Positions 52,676 to 60,566 of a stretch of 64,000 nucleotides of DNA are shown here, one piece after another. The notes beneath the pieces were generated by a model that was not told where the DNA came from, made no database searches, and saw nothing but the letters and a program-made list of their open reading frames with translations. Location: positions 62,001 to 126,000 of the forward strand of contig NZ_FMVM01000007.1 of NCBI RefSeq assembly GCF_900102085.1, given 5' to 3'. Source of the stretch: Paenibacillus polysaccharolyticus. GTDB taxonomy: Bacteria; Bacillota; Bacilli; Paenibacillales; Paenibacillaceae. A program made the translations under genes and the position numbers. Position 1 is the stretch's first letter, and every line of letters starts with the position of its first letter.

Positions 52676-53818
52676 TTAAGGGAATATAATGCTTAGCAAC
52701 TCATTGATTCTTCGATCATACGTGTGATCTTTTAATGTCCGTTCAAGCCCACGCAGGGCAATCTCACGCCGCTCTTTCTCATGTGCGAGGTAATAATCGA
52801 CTTTCTCAAGCATTTCTTGCGGTGAAGAATACGTTTCGATCTCTACCCCTGGTTTATAGAAACGCGCCAGATCGTCGCGTGCATCGGTTAACTGCAATGT
52901 TGTGCTGGCGGCAATCTCGAACGTTCTCGGGTTTGGTGAGGCTGGCGGAATTTTGATCTGATTATTGTTGACTGAGTCATCCTCATGGGAGCGATGCAGA
53001 TTGATAACGATTTTGGTGCCGTTGTACACATCATTTGTTTCTTGAGGACTCATCCAGCGACCCAGCTCAATTTTCTCGCCATAAGCCGTATAGTCAGGCA
53101 GTCGATCCCACCAGATGCCGTTAAAGACTGTATTATGTGACATGAGTTGCGGCATAATCGGGTTGAAGAAATATACGCGGTTCCAGTATGCCGAGCCGAT
53201 AAAGCTGACATCTCTTTTCAGTGGGGAAGGGGTTGTGATTGGGAAGTAGTGGTTCGTAAAAGCGGCAAAAGGCATATAATGCACGGATGCGCAGCCATGC
53301 TGGCGATACAGTTCTACACAATTCAGTTCCAGTGTGAATACATGATCATAATGCTTCACGATCTCCAGAGTCATATCCGTATAATACGGATCATCTGTGA
53401 GCCAGATCGCCGTCTGAATACCCGCTTGACGTATGGCATCGATCTGCTCGATAGGGATATCCATCCCGTCCAGCACAAGCACCAGGTTAGGACGAGTTTC
53501 CAGTGCAACTTGAGAGACCGGCTGGCGAGGATCAGACAGCGTCACCTGAGCAACCATCCCCTGAAGCGTGGACATAATGGCTTCATCTAGCGGAGAGTAA
53601 GGGAAGCCTTTACCCGAAGAAACATAGAGCACATGAAGTTGCCGGAAAGGTAGCGGCTCCTGAGCACAATTTACAATATAGTTGGCGCGGCCCCGCAGAT
53701 ACCCTTCTTCTTTGCCTGCGTCAAATCCGGCCTGCCTTCCATTTTTACGAGCCTGATCTGCCAGGCTGAGTATAGGTGGTTGATGAACCTTTCTGGTTTT
53801 ACGGTGTTTGATAGACAT
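52676..53818 (-). CDS. CgeB-family glycosyltransferase-like protein with GX3 N-terminal segment
   Basis: A 380-aa protein. Residues 24-44 form a helix of G-x-x-x tetrads (GRQAGFDAGKEEGYLRGR). Then come a CgeB/DUF3880-like domain with LHVLYVSSGKGFPYSPLD, LVLVLDGMDIPIEQID, AIWLTDDPYYTDMT and HDHVFTLE-type strands, and a Glyco_trans_1_2-like C-terminal part (NPRTFEIAASTTLQLTDARDDLARFYKPG, in parts). CgeB acts in spore outer-layer maturation in B. subtilis. ATG 53818 follows AAGGAG. It is 64 bases after a paralogue. Confidence 0.87.
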   Translation of the reverse strand: MSIKHRKTRKVHQPPILSLADQARKNGRQAGFDAGKEEGYLRGRANYIVNCAQEPLPFRQLHVLYVSSGKGFPYSPLDEAIMSTLQGMVAQVTLSDPRQPVSQVALETRPNLVLVLDGMDIPIEQIDAIRQAGIQTAIWLTDDPYYTDMTLEIVKHYDHVFTLELNCVELYRQHGCASVHYMPFAAFTNHYFPITTPSPLKRDVSFIGSAYWNRVYFFNPIMPQLMSHNTVFNGIWWDRLPDYTAYGEKIELGRWMSPQETNDVYNGTKIVINLHRSHEDDSVNNNQIKIPPASPNPRTFEIAASTTLQLTDARDDLARFYKPGVEIETYSSPQEMLEKVDYYLAHEKERREIALRGLERTLKDHTYDRRINELLSIIFP

Positions 53819-53882
53819 ACCGCCACTCCTTTTTATTTGGGATAACGTTGCTTCCTGAGGTTGCCCTTCCACTGAAGAGACA

Positions 53883-54977
53883 CTACAGATGTCCTAACAA
53901 CTCGGTAATGCGGCGGTTAAACGTATGACGATTCATGGTAGTGAGCAGACCTCGCCAAGCGAGAGTCTGGCGTTCTTCTTCATGATGCAAGTAATAGTGG
54001 ATCTTGCGCTGCAATTCTGCCGCTGAGGAGAACGTTTCAATGTCATACCCTGGCTGATAATAACGGGGCAAATCTCCGCGAGTATCGGTAATCTGCATCG
54101 TGCCACAGGCACCGATCTCATAGGTGCGCGGATTGATCGATCTCCCCTGTAAATGATGGGTGTTTCGATTATCCTCACCATTCTCGCAAGTTCGGTGTAC
54201 GTTAATCACGATTTTGGCGCCATTGTAATAATCAACCGTTGCCTCCGGGTCAATCCATCCTTCGTGAATGAACTGCCCCAGTACATCCAGCCGTGCCAGC
54301 CGATTCCACTGACTTCCGGCAATGAACACTTTTTTATCCGCAAGGTAAGGTGCAAGCTGATTAAACAGATCAATCCGGTTCCAAAATCCAGTGCCAATAA
54401 AGCAAACATCGTATTGATATTGCGGCTCGGTGCGGCACGGATGATACATGCCTGGATTTACTGCCAGTGGCATGTAAATGACCCGTCGTGCTCCCTGGTT
54501 TGTGTAGAAGGGCACAGCTGCCTCTTCATGAGTAAACACGATGTCGTAATGCTGACAGATGGTCGCGGTATCCTCCGTGAAATAGGGATCATCGACAAAC
54601 CATACCGCCGTTCGAATCCCCAGTTCACGTATTCCCTTCACCTGCTCCAGGTGATTCTCGGGAAATACGTGCAGACCGTTCATCACAAGAACAACATCAG
54701 GCCGGTGTTGGCTGGCTTCTTGCAACATCGCTGCTGGCGATCCAACAACGCATTCTCGAACCGACTGTTGCAGTGCCAGAATGACACCCTGATCAATGGC
54801 ATCGAATCCCTGCGGGATATACAGTACCTTCATGTCCCGCAGGGTCGGTTCGAACGGTTGCACCCGCTCCATGATGGCCTGACAGCCGCCAAACCTGCGG
54901 CCTTCTGCATATCCGCCGCGGTAGGCCGCCTCCGCTTCAGTCAGCGGGCGGTGTCTTCGTTTTGCCACATTCTTCAC
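53883..54977 (-). CDS. CgeB-family glycosyltransferase-like protein (paralogue) with GX3 segment
   Basis: A ~364-aa paralogue of the CgeB protein at 52676-53818. It shares VLVMNGLHVF, AVWFVDDPYFTEDT, YDIVFTHE and NPRTYEIGACGTMQITDTRGDLPRYYQPG (in parts). Near residues 18-31 it carries the tetrad segment AYRGGYAEGRRFGG. The start is uncertain: TTG 54992, GTG 54977 (AAGGAAG upstream) or GTG 54968 (AGGGTGA upstream). I use 54977. Together with its paralogue it probably transfers sugars to a surface protein or polymer. Confidence 0.85.
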   Translation of the reverse strand: MKNVAKRRHRPLTEAEAAYRGGYAEGRRFGGCQAIMERVQPFEPTLRDMKVLYIPQGFDAIDQGVILALQQSVRECVVGSPAAMLQEASQHRPDVVLVMNGLHVFPENHLEQVKGIRELGIRTAVWFVDDPYFTEDTATICQHYDIVFTHEEAAVPFYTNQGARRVIYMPLAVNPGMYHPCRTEPQYQYDVCFIGTGFWNRIDLFNQLAPYLADKKVFIAGSQWNRLARLDVLGQFIHEGWIDPEATVDYYNGAKIVINVHRTCENGEDNRNTHHLQGRSINPRTYEIGACGTMQITDTRGDLPRYYQPGYDIETFSSAAELQRKIHYYLHHEEERQTLAWRGLLTTMNRHTFNRRITELLGHL

Positions 54978-55321
54978 CCTGTCTTCCTTCAAGGAGATCT
55001 CATTCCTGACTCTCCACGAGATTGGTCTTCCCTCTAAAGGATATGCCTCGGGGTCAGATGCATCATGGACGGGTGTCCTGCAAGGCTCAAAATTGGCGTC
55101 TGCCCTCCATGTTCGCCTGCACGGGCATGTCCGCTACTGCGGTCATGCAAATAGCCCGGAGGGATCTGTCCCTCCGGGCTGTAGCCTTAACCTGTATATT
55201 CTCCATAAGCAATCATCGAGATATGGTTGTCATTCGCTTTTTTCTTTAGCCGAACTATCCGGATCATCTGTATCTTTTATAGCATTGTCAGTATTAGCTA
55301 TGTCTTGAACAACTCCATCGA
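54978..55321. other. Structured non-coding stretch inside the glycan cluster
   Basis: No gene is seen on the minus strand in these 344 bases, although genes on both sides point the same way. Two adjacent hairpins are present: GCATGTCCGC-TACT-GCGGTCATGC (55124-55147) and a perfect 12-bp stem at 55153-55180. They may attenuate or process the transcript between the small-protein block and the glycosyltransferase block. Confidence 0.5.
55153..55180 (-). terminator. Strong hairpin without a good T tract (partial terminator or processing site)
   Basis: AGCCCGGAGGGA-TCTG-TCCCTCCGGGCT is a perfect stem; on the minus strand it is followed only by ATTTGC. It could slow or stop polymerase within the cluster, or mark the 3' end of the upstream small-protein transcript. 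Confidence 0.45.
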
Positions 55322-55660
55322 TTACTGCGCTTTGTATGCCAGTTGATGTCCGTCCTCGAATCCCTTGGCGAAACCCGCGTTGAATCCCTCGTTGTACGCC
55401 TCGTTGTATCCCTGACTGTACGCACTGTCCGGGTTTGGATCGGTAGGGGTAACCGGGGCGACAGGTCGAACAAGTTTTTTGTTCCGGTGCCTCTGCACCG
55501 TACGTTTCTTTTTTTTCAGCCACGCGCTACGTCCTTTGCCAGTGCGCTTGTGAACGACACGTTTAGATTTCAGCGCACGCAACTTGCGGATCTTACGCAA
55601 GCGGGCACCACGCGCTAATAAAGCACGTTTGGATTTTAATCTGGACTTCTTTTTTAACAT
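55322..55660 (-). CDS. Lys/Arg-rich protein with C-terminal GX3 repeat helix (112 aa)
   Basis: Residues 1-64 are very basic (LKKKSRLKSKRALLARG..., over one third Lys/Arg). A Pro-rich hinge (about 65-78) leads to YSQGYNEAYNEGFNAGFAKG, a helix of four-residue (G/A)(Y/F)xx tetrads at 84-104, reminiscent of deca-GX3/Yae1-type segments. Similar tetrads occur at the N-termini of both CgeB proteins downstream, and similar basic sequence in the GT4 tail. ATG 55660 has AGGAGG 9 bases upstream and sits one base after the previous stop. The role may be a scaffold that gathers the glycosyltransferases. Confidence 0.7.
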   Translation of the reverse strand: MLKKKSRLKSKRALLARGARLRKIRKLRALKSKRVVHKRTGKGRSAWLKKKKRTVQRHRNKKLVRPVAPVTPTDPNPDSAYSQGYNEAYNEGFNAGFAKGFEDGHQLAYKAQ

Positions 55661-55661
55661 A

Positions 55662-55961
55662 TCAGCATTCCTCCTGTAGGTCCCCGGCGGTACGAACGAC
55701 ACATCCGGGGTCTTTGAGCCAAGGCAGACCCGGCTCCCCATGGCGAATTCGGGCCAGCCTGATCCCCGTGATCATACGAGACATCTCTTCCTGATAACGA
55801 CTAAGCAGACGTATATTCTCCGCGAGACTGCGGGCGGATACTTCCGAATGAGAAGACACACTGGCTACACTGTCCAGAATGCGGGCGAGCGCCTGCTGGC
55901 TATGTGCAATCGATTCGATGAGTGCCAGTTTGACCTCCTGCTCACGCTGCAACAGACTCAT
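55662..55961 (-). CDS. Small helical protein C of the glycan cluster (99 aa)
   Basis: The N-terminal half is helical: VKLALIESIAHSQQALARILDSVASV, a pattern (I..IAHSQQ.LARILD) shared with the 95-aa protein encoded two genes upstream. The C-terminal part diverges (GEPGLPWLKDPGCVVRTAGD). There is no signal peptide or TM helix. Its start overlaps gene B's stop by 4 bases, and its stop lies one base before the basic protein's ATG, so the set is tightly coupled. Function unknown. Confidence 0.7.
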   Translation of the reverse strand: MSLLQREQEVKLALIESIAHSQQALARILDSVASVSSHSEVSARSLAENIRLLSRYQEEMSRMITGIRLARIRHGEPGLPWLKDPGCVVRTAGDLQEEC

Positions 55962-56299
55962 TTTTCCAGATCCCCGAGATCCATGCCGCCAAACATGCCC
56001 CCGTCCATTCCGCCGCCATCTTCGCTGTCATTCTGGACCATCACAGCTTTAAGGTTGTTGCACAGTCCCGTTTCCATGCGCGTTAATCCTTCCAGCAATT
56101 CCACCAGTTGCTCATGCATTTTAAGGGGTTCACCAACCTGATCGCCATGAGTTAAAAAGCTGTCCCCGTTCAGATGATTCAGCGTCCAATTCCGTACCTT
56201 TTCCGCCTCAATGGCTTTTGCTTCCAGAATTAACGCAATGTTCCACTGCATTTTGGCTGCAGCATCCAGCATTAGAATGAGACTTTGTTCTCTGCTCAT
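55958..56299 (-). CDS. Small helical protein B of the glycan cluster (113 aa)
   Basis: A helical protein with MQWNIALILEAKAIEAEKVRNW and HEQLVELLEGLTRMETGLCNNLKAVM, aligning along its length with the 95-aa protein A (HQQIARVLDAKRQVAVRM and NKSIISYLGGLADLEEAVAETLTQVM). It ends in a Gly/Met/Asp-rich tail (GGGMDGGMFGGMDLGD). Cytosolic. The gene overlaps gene C by 4 bases. Function unknown; perhaps a structural or partner subunit. Confidence 0.7.
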   Translation of the reverse strand: MSREQSLILMLDAAAKMQWNIALILEAKAIEAEKVRNWTLNHLNGDSFLTHGDQVGEPLKMHEQLVELLEGLTRMETGLCNNLKAVMVQNDSEDGGGMDGGMFGGMDLGDLEK

Positions 56300-56322
56300 G
56301 TTTCATCACCCGCCTTCCGGGC

Positions 56323-56610
56323 CTATTCTTCCTCTTGTACCGCGATCTCCCGCATAACCTGGGTCAGCGTCTCAGCCACAGCTTCTTCCAGATCCGCAAG
56401 CCCTCCCAGGTAGGAGATAATGCTTTTGTTAATCTGTCCCGAGCTGTCCAGCAAACCTTCAACCCCATCCAGTTCCGGCTCGTTATCCGGCAAATGGTGG
56501 ATGATCTCCGACATGCGCACAGCAACCTGACGTTTGGCGTCCAATACCCGTGCAATCTGCTGGTGGGAATGCGCGATATGGTTAATAATTTCATCGATTT
56601 TGCTCTGCAT
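56323..56610 (-). CDS. Small helical protein A, first gene of the glycan cluster (95 aa)
   Basis: A soluble helical protein, SKIDEIINHIAHSHQQIARV then LDAKRQVAVRMSEIIHHLPD and an acidic end. A strong AAGGAGGAGC site precedes ATG 56610. Similar short proteins are sometimes labelled as sugar epimerases in databases because of where they occur, but nothing enzymatic is visible in about 95 residues. As the first gene it sets the likely promoter of the whole cluster in the 345-base gap to its right. Confidence 0.75.
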   Translation of the reverse strand: MQSKIDEIINHIAHSHQQIARVLDAKRQVAVRMSEIIHHLPDNEPELDGVEGLLDSSGQINKSIISYLGGLADLEEAVAETLTQVMREIAVQEEE

Positions 56611-56955
56611 GGTGCTCCTCCTTTCGGTTAAGGCCTGCTTCACCCATAGAAAAAAACCGGCCTATCAGCATTTGCCTGCTACAGCATATGCCGGGCCGGG
56701 AGCGTCAGTTACTCCAGCTTGCGCCTATATCGTTAAATTGCATAATCCCCATATCCTATGAATTACTTGGCTTCGATGTCCTCAAATTACATACTTCTGC
56801 CAGGAAAATAACAGCTGAGGAAATGACTAGGGCAAACTTTTATTCATAAGCAAAAAAGCCACTCTCCTGGACTGAACAGGAGAATGGCTTTGTTCTTGAA
56901 TTGGGTCATTCATCGTTGTACTTCAAAGTAGTATTTCAATGTTGTTTACTTCGTG
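56611..56955. other. Promoter region of the glycan cluster plus terminator of the 110-aa gene
   Basis: A GC-rich hairpin (CCGGCC...GGGCCGG, about 56659-56699) lies in the probable 5' untranslated region of the cluster. A terminator for the gene to the right is at 56862-56892. No gene seen. Confidence 0.45.
56862..56892 (-). terminator. Terminator of the 110-aa gene
   Basis: Minus strand AAAGCCATTCTCCTG-TTCAGTC-CAGGAGAGTGGCTTTTTT: long stem and T run. Confidence 0.88.
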
Positions 56956-57288
56956 CTATCTGCGACTTGCCCATTTGATTTTACGTGCCACTTCCACTCG
57001 CTGTAGTTGCAAAACACCAACACGTTCTTCAAACTTCTTGCGTTCATCCACAGAATGAGCGGCGTGGATCTGATGACACAGACCTGTTAGTTTGCTGTTG
57101 ATATAATCGAATCTCATCCATAATTCTTCTTCAGGAGTATGTTGCTGCTCCGGTGCCGTTTGAAATATTTTGAGTTGCTGGATAAGGGACTGGCGCCATT
57201 CCTGATCTTGAATTTGGATGGCAAAATGCAAAAGATCCAGATAATCATCGATTTGCAACGATATGTCGCAATCAGGTTTAGTCTTCAT
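56956..57288 (-). CDS. Small helical protein of unknown function (110 aa)
   Basis: Unrecognised soluble, helical protein with DISLQIDDYLDLLHFAIQIQDQ, WMRFDYINSKLTGLCHQIHAA and a basic C-terminus (VARKIKWASRR). AAGGAGAGA stands before the ATG at 57288. It has its own terminator, so it is monocistronic and not part of the glycan cluster, although it points the same way. Confidence 0.7.
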   Translation of the reverse strand: MKTKPDCDISLQIDDYLDLLHFAIQIQDQEWRQSLIQQLKIFQTAPEQQHTPEEELWMRFDYINSKLTGLCHQIHAAHSVDERKKFEERVGVLQLQRVEVARKIKWASRR

Positions 57289-57482
57289 CGTCGTCTCTCC
57301 TTATTTCAATGCTTGGCTGGAATCAGTTACCTCCTATTTTACAGGAACAAGCCCATGGAAAGCGAGTGCTGAAAGGTAAAATTTCGGGAAAATATTTGTT
57401 TTTTTTCGCTCAAAAGGGCTTTACTTTTCCATAATGATGATTTTCATCCCTTTTGAGGACATATGTCATCAGATTCATAATA

Positions 57483-57522
57483 AAAACCCGCAATCCGAGA
57501 ATAAATTCTCTGAGCGGGTTTT
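57483..57522 (-). terminator. Terminator of modAB
   Basis: AAAACCCGC..GAGAAT-AA-ATTCTC..GCGGGTTTT hairpin 55 bases past the modB stop; T-rich on the minus strand. Confidence 0.82.
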
Positions 57523-57577
57523 ATATCATTTTGCCTGTTACAGCAGATTATTACCAATGATTCGCAAGTTATTTAAA

Positions 57578-58267
57578 CTAAAAGGATGCTTTGCTATCGC
57601 GCTGTTGTCTCGTCATAAGTAACATTAGAAAAGAGATGATCACAATCGATATCGTCCAAGCCCAGGCCATCGTCTGATTTCCTGAATCCACAGCGACATA
57701 AATGGCCGTTGGCACCGTCTGTGTTTTGCCTGGAATGTTGCCAGCGATCATCAATGTTGCGCCAAACTCCCCCAGCGCGCGGGCAAAGCCCAAAATAAAT
57801 GCTGTCATTAATGCTCTGCCTGCCAGTGGCAACGTAATGTAGCGGAACACCTGCCATTCATTAGCTCCAATCGATCTGCCTGCATCCTCTAGGTCTCGAT
57901 CCACCCCGTTAAAACCGGATTTCATCGTCTGATACACCAGTGGGAAGGCCACAACGACAGCAGCAATGACCGCAGCCCACCACGAAAAAATGACAGGGGC
58001 CGAAAAGATCGCCTCGATCCAGCGTCCAAGCAGACTTCTGCGACCCAAAATAACCAGTAGCAAGAATCCAACCACCGTTGGAGGAAGCACAAGCGGAAGC
58101 ATCAGAATCGTCTCTAGAAAAATTTTGCCGCGAAATGTAGTACGTGACATTTTCCAAGCGACAGCTACCCCCACCACAACCGCTATAACGCTGGATAACA
58201 GCGCCACCTGAAGGGACAGACGCACCGGGGGCCAGAACACGGACCAATCGATCGCGTTCATATTCAT
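57578..58267 (-). CDS. modB: Molybdate ABC transporter permease
   Basis: A 229-aa membrane protein with five or six TM helices. The ModB signatures are LPLVLPPTVVGFLLL, the EAA-type loop DLEDAGRSIGANEWQVFRYITLPLAG (in parts) and FARALGEFGATLMIAGNIPGKTQT. It carries molybdate through the membrane. It overlaps modA by 4 bases. No modC ATPase follows, so the ATPase must come from elsewhere. Confidence 0.94.
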   Translation of the reverse strand: MNMNAIDWSVFWPPVRLSLQVALLSSVIAVVVGVAVAWKMSRTTFRGKIFLETILMLPLVLPPTVVGFLLLVILGRRSLLGRWIEAIFSAPVIFSWWAAVIAAVVVAFPLVYQTMKSGFNGVDRDLEDAGRSIGANEWQVFRYITLPLAGRALMTAFILGFARALGEFGATLMIAGNIPGKTQTVPTAIYVAVDSGNQTMAWAWTISIVIISFLMLLMTRQQRDSKASF

Positions 58268-59145
58268 TTCGGAATCGAAAATCCGTATTTCGCAAAGATA
58301 TCCAGCACTTCAGGTGTTTGCAGATAAGCATAGAACTGTTCAGCTTCCGTACGATGTTTCGTACCTTCAATGATGCCTAGCGGATAATTGGCAGGTGTGT
58401 AACTGTTTTTATCTACTTCAAACGCAATCTTTACCTGCTTGGAAGTCAGCGCATCGGTTTTATACACAAAACCTGCATCCGCATTACCTGTTTCTACATA
58501 TTGAAGAACCTGTTTTACGTCTTTGCCTTGAACAAGCTTCTTCTCAAGCTGATCCCAAAGCTTCGCATTGGTCAAAGCTTCCTTCGCATAAGTACCTGCA
58601 GGTACGCTCTCCGGAATGCCAATGGCTACCGTTTTGATGCCCTCATTCGTTAAATCCTTCTCACTTGCTACTGCGCTTGTCCCATCCGTCGGTACAATAG
58701 CTACCAATGAATTTTGAAGCAGGTTCTTCTGGTCGCTTGAGGCAATCAGGTTCTCATCAACCAAGGCTTTCATATTTTTCGCAGACGCGGATACAAAAAT
58801 ATCTGCCGGTGCTCCCTGTTCAATCTGCTGCTGTAATGCACCGGACGCTCCGAAGTTAAAGCTCAGGCTGATATTGGGATTGGCTTGTTCGAAATTCGTC
58901 TGGATCTCCTTCATTGCATCGGTCAGACTTGCTGCAGCGGATATCGTCAGCTCGACTTTTTCCTGTGGCTCAGTCGCTGCTGGTGTTGTCTTTTCACCGG
59001 ATGCCGCTGGTGCAGAAGCTGCTGGTTGAGTTGCGGAAGAAGCCGCATCTTGCTTGTTTGTGTCTGTGTTGGCTCCGCAAGCAGCTAGTACAAGCGCCAG
59101 CCCCAGTGACATCGTTCCAAGTACATATGTAACTCGTTTGTTCAT
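58264..59145 (-). CDS. modA: Molybdate ABC transporter substrate-binding lipoprotein
   Basis: A 293-aa exported lipoprotein: signal with lipobox ALVLAACGAN, a Ser/Ala/Thr-rich linker, and a ModA domain with ELTISAAASLTDAMKEIQTNF, FNFGASGALQQQIEQGAPADIFVSA and GNADAGFVYKTDAL (in parts). It captures molybdate or tungstate outside the cell. I use ATG 59145 behind GGGGGAG. The promoter region overlaps a perfect inverted repeat at 59181-59214. Confidence 0.93.
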   Translation of the reverse strand: MNKRVTYVLGTMSLGLALVLAACGANTDTNKQDAASSATQPAASAPAASGEKTTPAATEPQEKVELTISAAASLTDAMKEIQTNFEQANPNISLSFNFGASGALQQQIEQGAPADIFVSASAKNMKALVDENLIASSDQKNLLQNSLVAIVPTDGTSAVASEKDLTNEGIKTVAIGIPESVPAGTYAKEALTNAKLWDQLEKKLVQGKDVKQVLQYVETGNADAGFVYKTDALTSKQVKIAFEVDKNSYTPANYPLGIIEGTKHRTEAEQFYAYLQTPEVLDIFAKYGFSIPK

Positions 59146-59180
59146 TTGTTCTCCCCCATATTTCATGTTTAATATCATGT

Positions 59181-59214
59181 TTAGTTATAACTAGATATAA
59201 TAGATTATAACTAA
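59181..59214. promoter_or_regulatory. Operator-like perfect inverted repeat upstream of modA
   Basis: TTAGTTATAA (59181-59190) and its complement TTATAACTAA (59205-59214) are separated by 14 bases. The site lies 36 bases upstream of the modA start and in the same divergent gap as the regulator gene, so it is the likely operator of that regulator. A direct repeat CATGTTTA lies beside it. Confidence 0.7.
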
Positions 59215-59450
59215 TTATACACAGAACATACGAAATAGGAAGGTGACATTAATCACATTCTACATCCGAGACAATATGTCAGCTTTTTATTGTGCGTTCT
59301 AAGGTTTATGCGTGTCTTCAAATAATGGTATAGTACAAGAAACGCCATTGTATCGATGGAAATAAGAATTGGATTATGAGTGGACTACACATATAGGGTT
59401 TCAATATAAAATTTTAACGCCTTTATAATATAGAGGGAGGTTCTTCACTA

Positions 59451-60566
59451 ATGACGGAGGAGCAATCCTACACAACCGAAGAAATAGCCAAGCTGCTTAA
59501 AATATCCAAACTAACTGTCTATGATTTGATCAAAAAGGGAGACCTTGTCGCCTACCGAGTGGGCAAACAGATGCGCATCGATGCTGCCGATCTGGATGCT
59601 TACAAACGCCGTTCCAAGCAACTCCAGTCCCCGGCACAGGCGAGGCCAAATGTATTGCCTGGAACGACAACAACCGAGCAACTATCGACCGAGGCTGTCC
59701 AGAAGCATAGCCCAGTTGCTGGCTTATCCACAGTCACGGATCAAAGCGAGTCTCAGCATGCGATGACATCTAATCATAGGGTAGCGTCCCCTTCTCAAAC
59801 GGCTTCAACTTCATTCGCAAGCGGTCTAACCGGGTACGGTCAGAACATTGCGGGTTCGGCCCGACATCTGGTGATTACGGGACAAGATGTCAGTCTGGAT
59901 ATTCTGATGCGTCATATGGAGAAGCAATCCCGAGACATTCGTCCTCTTCGCTCTTTCATGGGGAGTCTGGATGGGCTAATCTCGATGTATCGGGGGGAGT
60001 CCGACCTGGTCAGCACTCATCTGCTGGACGGAGACACGGGGGAGTATAATCTTCCCTATATCCGCAAAATTTTAACAGGCTGGTCCTATGTCGTTGTCAA
60101 TCTGTTGTCTCGCCCTGCCGGTCTATATGTTCCACGCGGTAATCCCCGTCAATTGAACGACTGGACCGATCTAAACCAATCTAACCTGCGCCTCGCGAAT
60201 CGGGAAAAAGGTTCTGGCGCCAGAGTGCTGCTGGACGAGCAGTTACGGCTACACGGGATTTCTGCTGCTGGACTACTCGGATATGATGTGGAGGAAACAA
60301 GTCATATGGGCGTCGCAGCCAAAGTCAGCTCCGGCGAAGCCGATGTAGGTGTCGGCATAGAGAAGGCCGCTCGCCTTGTCGGGCAAGTCGATTTCATTCC
60401 TCTCGTGCAGGAGCGCTACGACTTGGTCATGCTGAGAAAACAGGGGAACGAGGCCTGGATTGAATCCGTTCTGCACATCCTCCGATCTCCAGAGTTCAGA
60501 CAAGAACTGCGAGCATTTGAAGGATATGACGTATCGCGTACGGGCGAAGTGTTATTCGAGGCTTAG
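59451..60566 (+). CDS. One-component regulator: excisionase-type HTH fused to PBP-like molybdate-sensing domain
   Basis: A 371-aa protein. Residues 8-55 are a MerR/excisionase-like HTH (TTEEIAKLLKISKLTVYDLI, GDLVAYRVGKQMRID). A Ser/Thr/Gln-rich linker (about 55-130) leads to a periplasmic-binding-protein-like domain (PF12727-type) with LVITGQDVSLDILMRHM, GLISMYRGESDLVSTHLLDG, REKGSGARVLLDEQL and EVSSGEADVGVGIEKAARLV (in parts). Such fusions sense molybdate or tungstate in place of ModE. It is divergent from modA, with the inverted repeat between. Confidence 0.87.
   Translation: MTEEQSYTTEEIAKLLKISKLTVYDLIKKGDLVAYRVGKQMRIDAADLDAYKRRSKQLQSPAQARPNVLPGTTTTEQLSTEAVQKHSPVAGLSTVTDQSESQHAMTSNHRVASPSQTASTSFASGLTGYGQNIAGSARHLVITGQDVSLDILMRHMEKQSRDIRPLRSFMGSLDGLISMYRGESDLVSTHLLDGDTGEYNLPYIRKILTGWSYVVVNLLSRPAGLYVPRGNPRQLNDWTDLNQSNLRLANREKGSGARVLLDEQLRLHGISAAGLLGYDVEETSHMGVAAKVSSGEADVGVGIEKAARLVGQVDFIPLVQERYDLVMLRKQGNEAWIESVLHILRSPEFRQELRAFEGYDVSRTGEVLFEA

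Noticed and set aside
54153..55037. 294-aa plus-strand frame
   Set aside because: Antisense to the second CgeB gene; CgeB motifs are on the minus strand.
55230..55523. Minus-strand frame with GIQRGVQRG-type repeats overlapping the basic protein gene
   Set aside because: It is the other-frame shadow of the GX3 repeat DNA, and its start lacks a ribosome binding site. A frameshift that would join the two is possible but unsupported.
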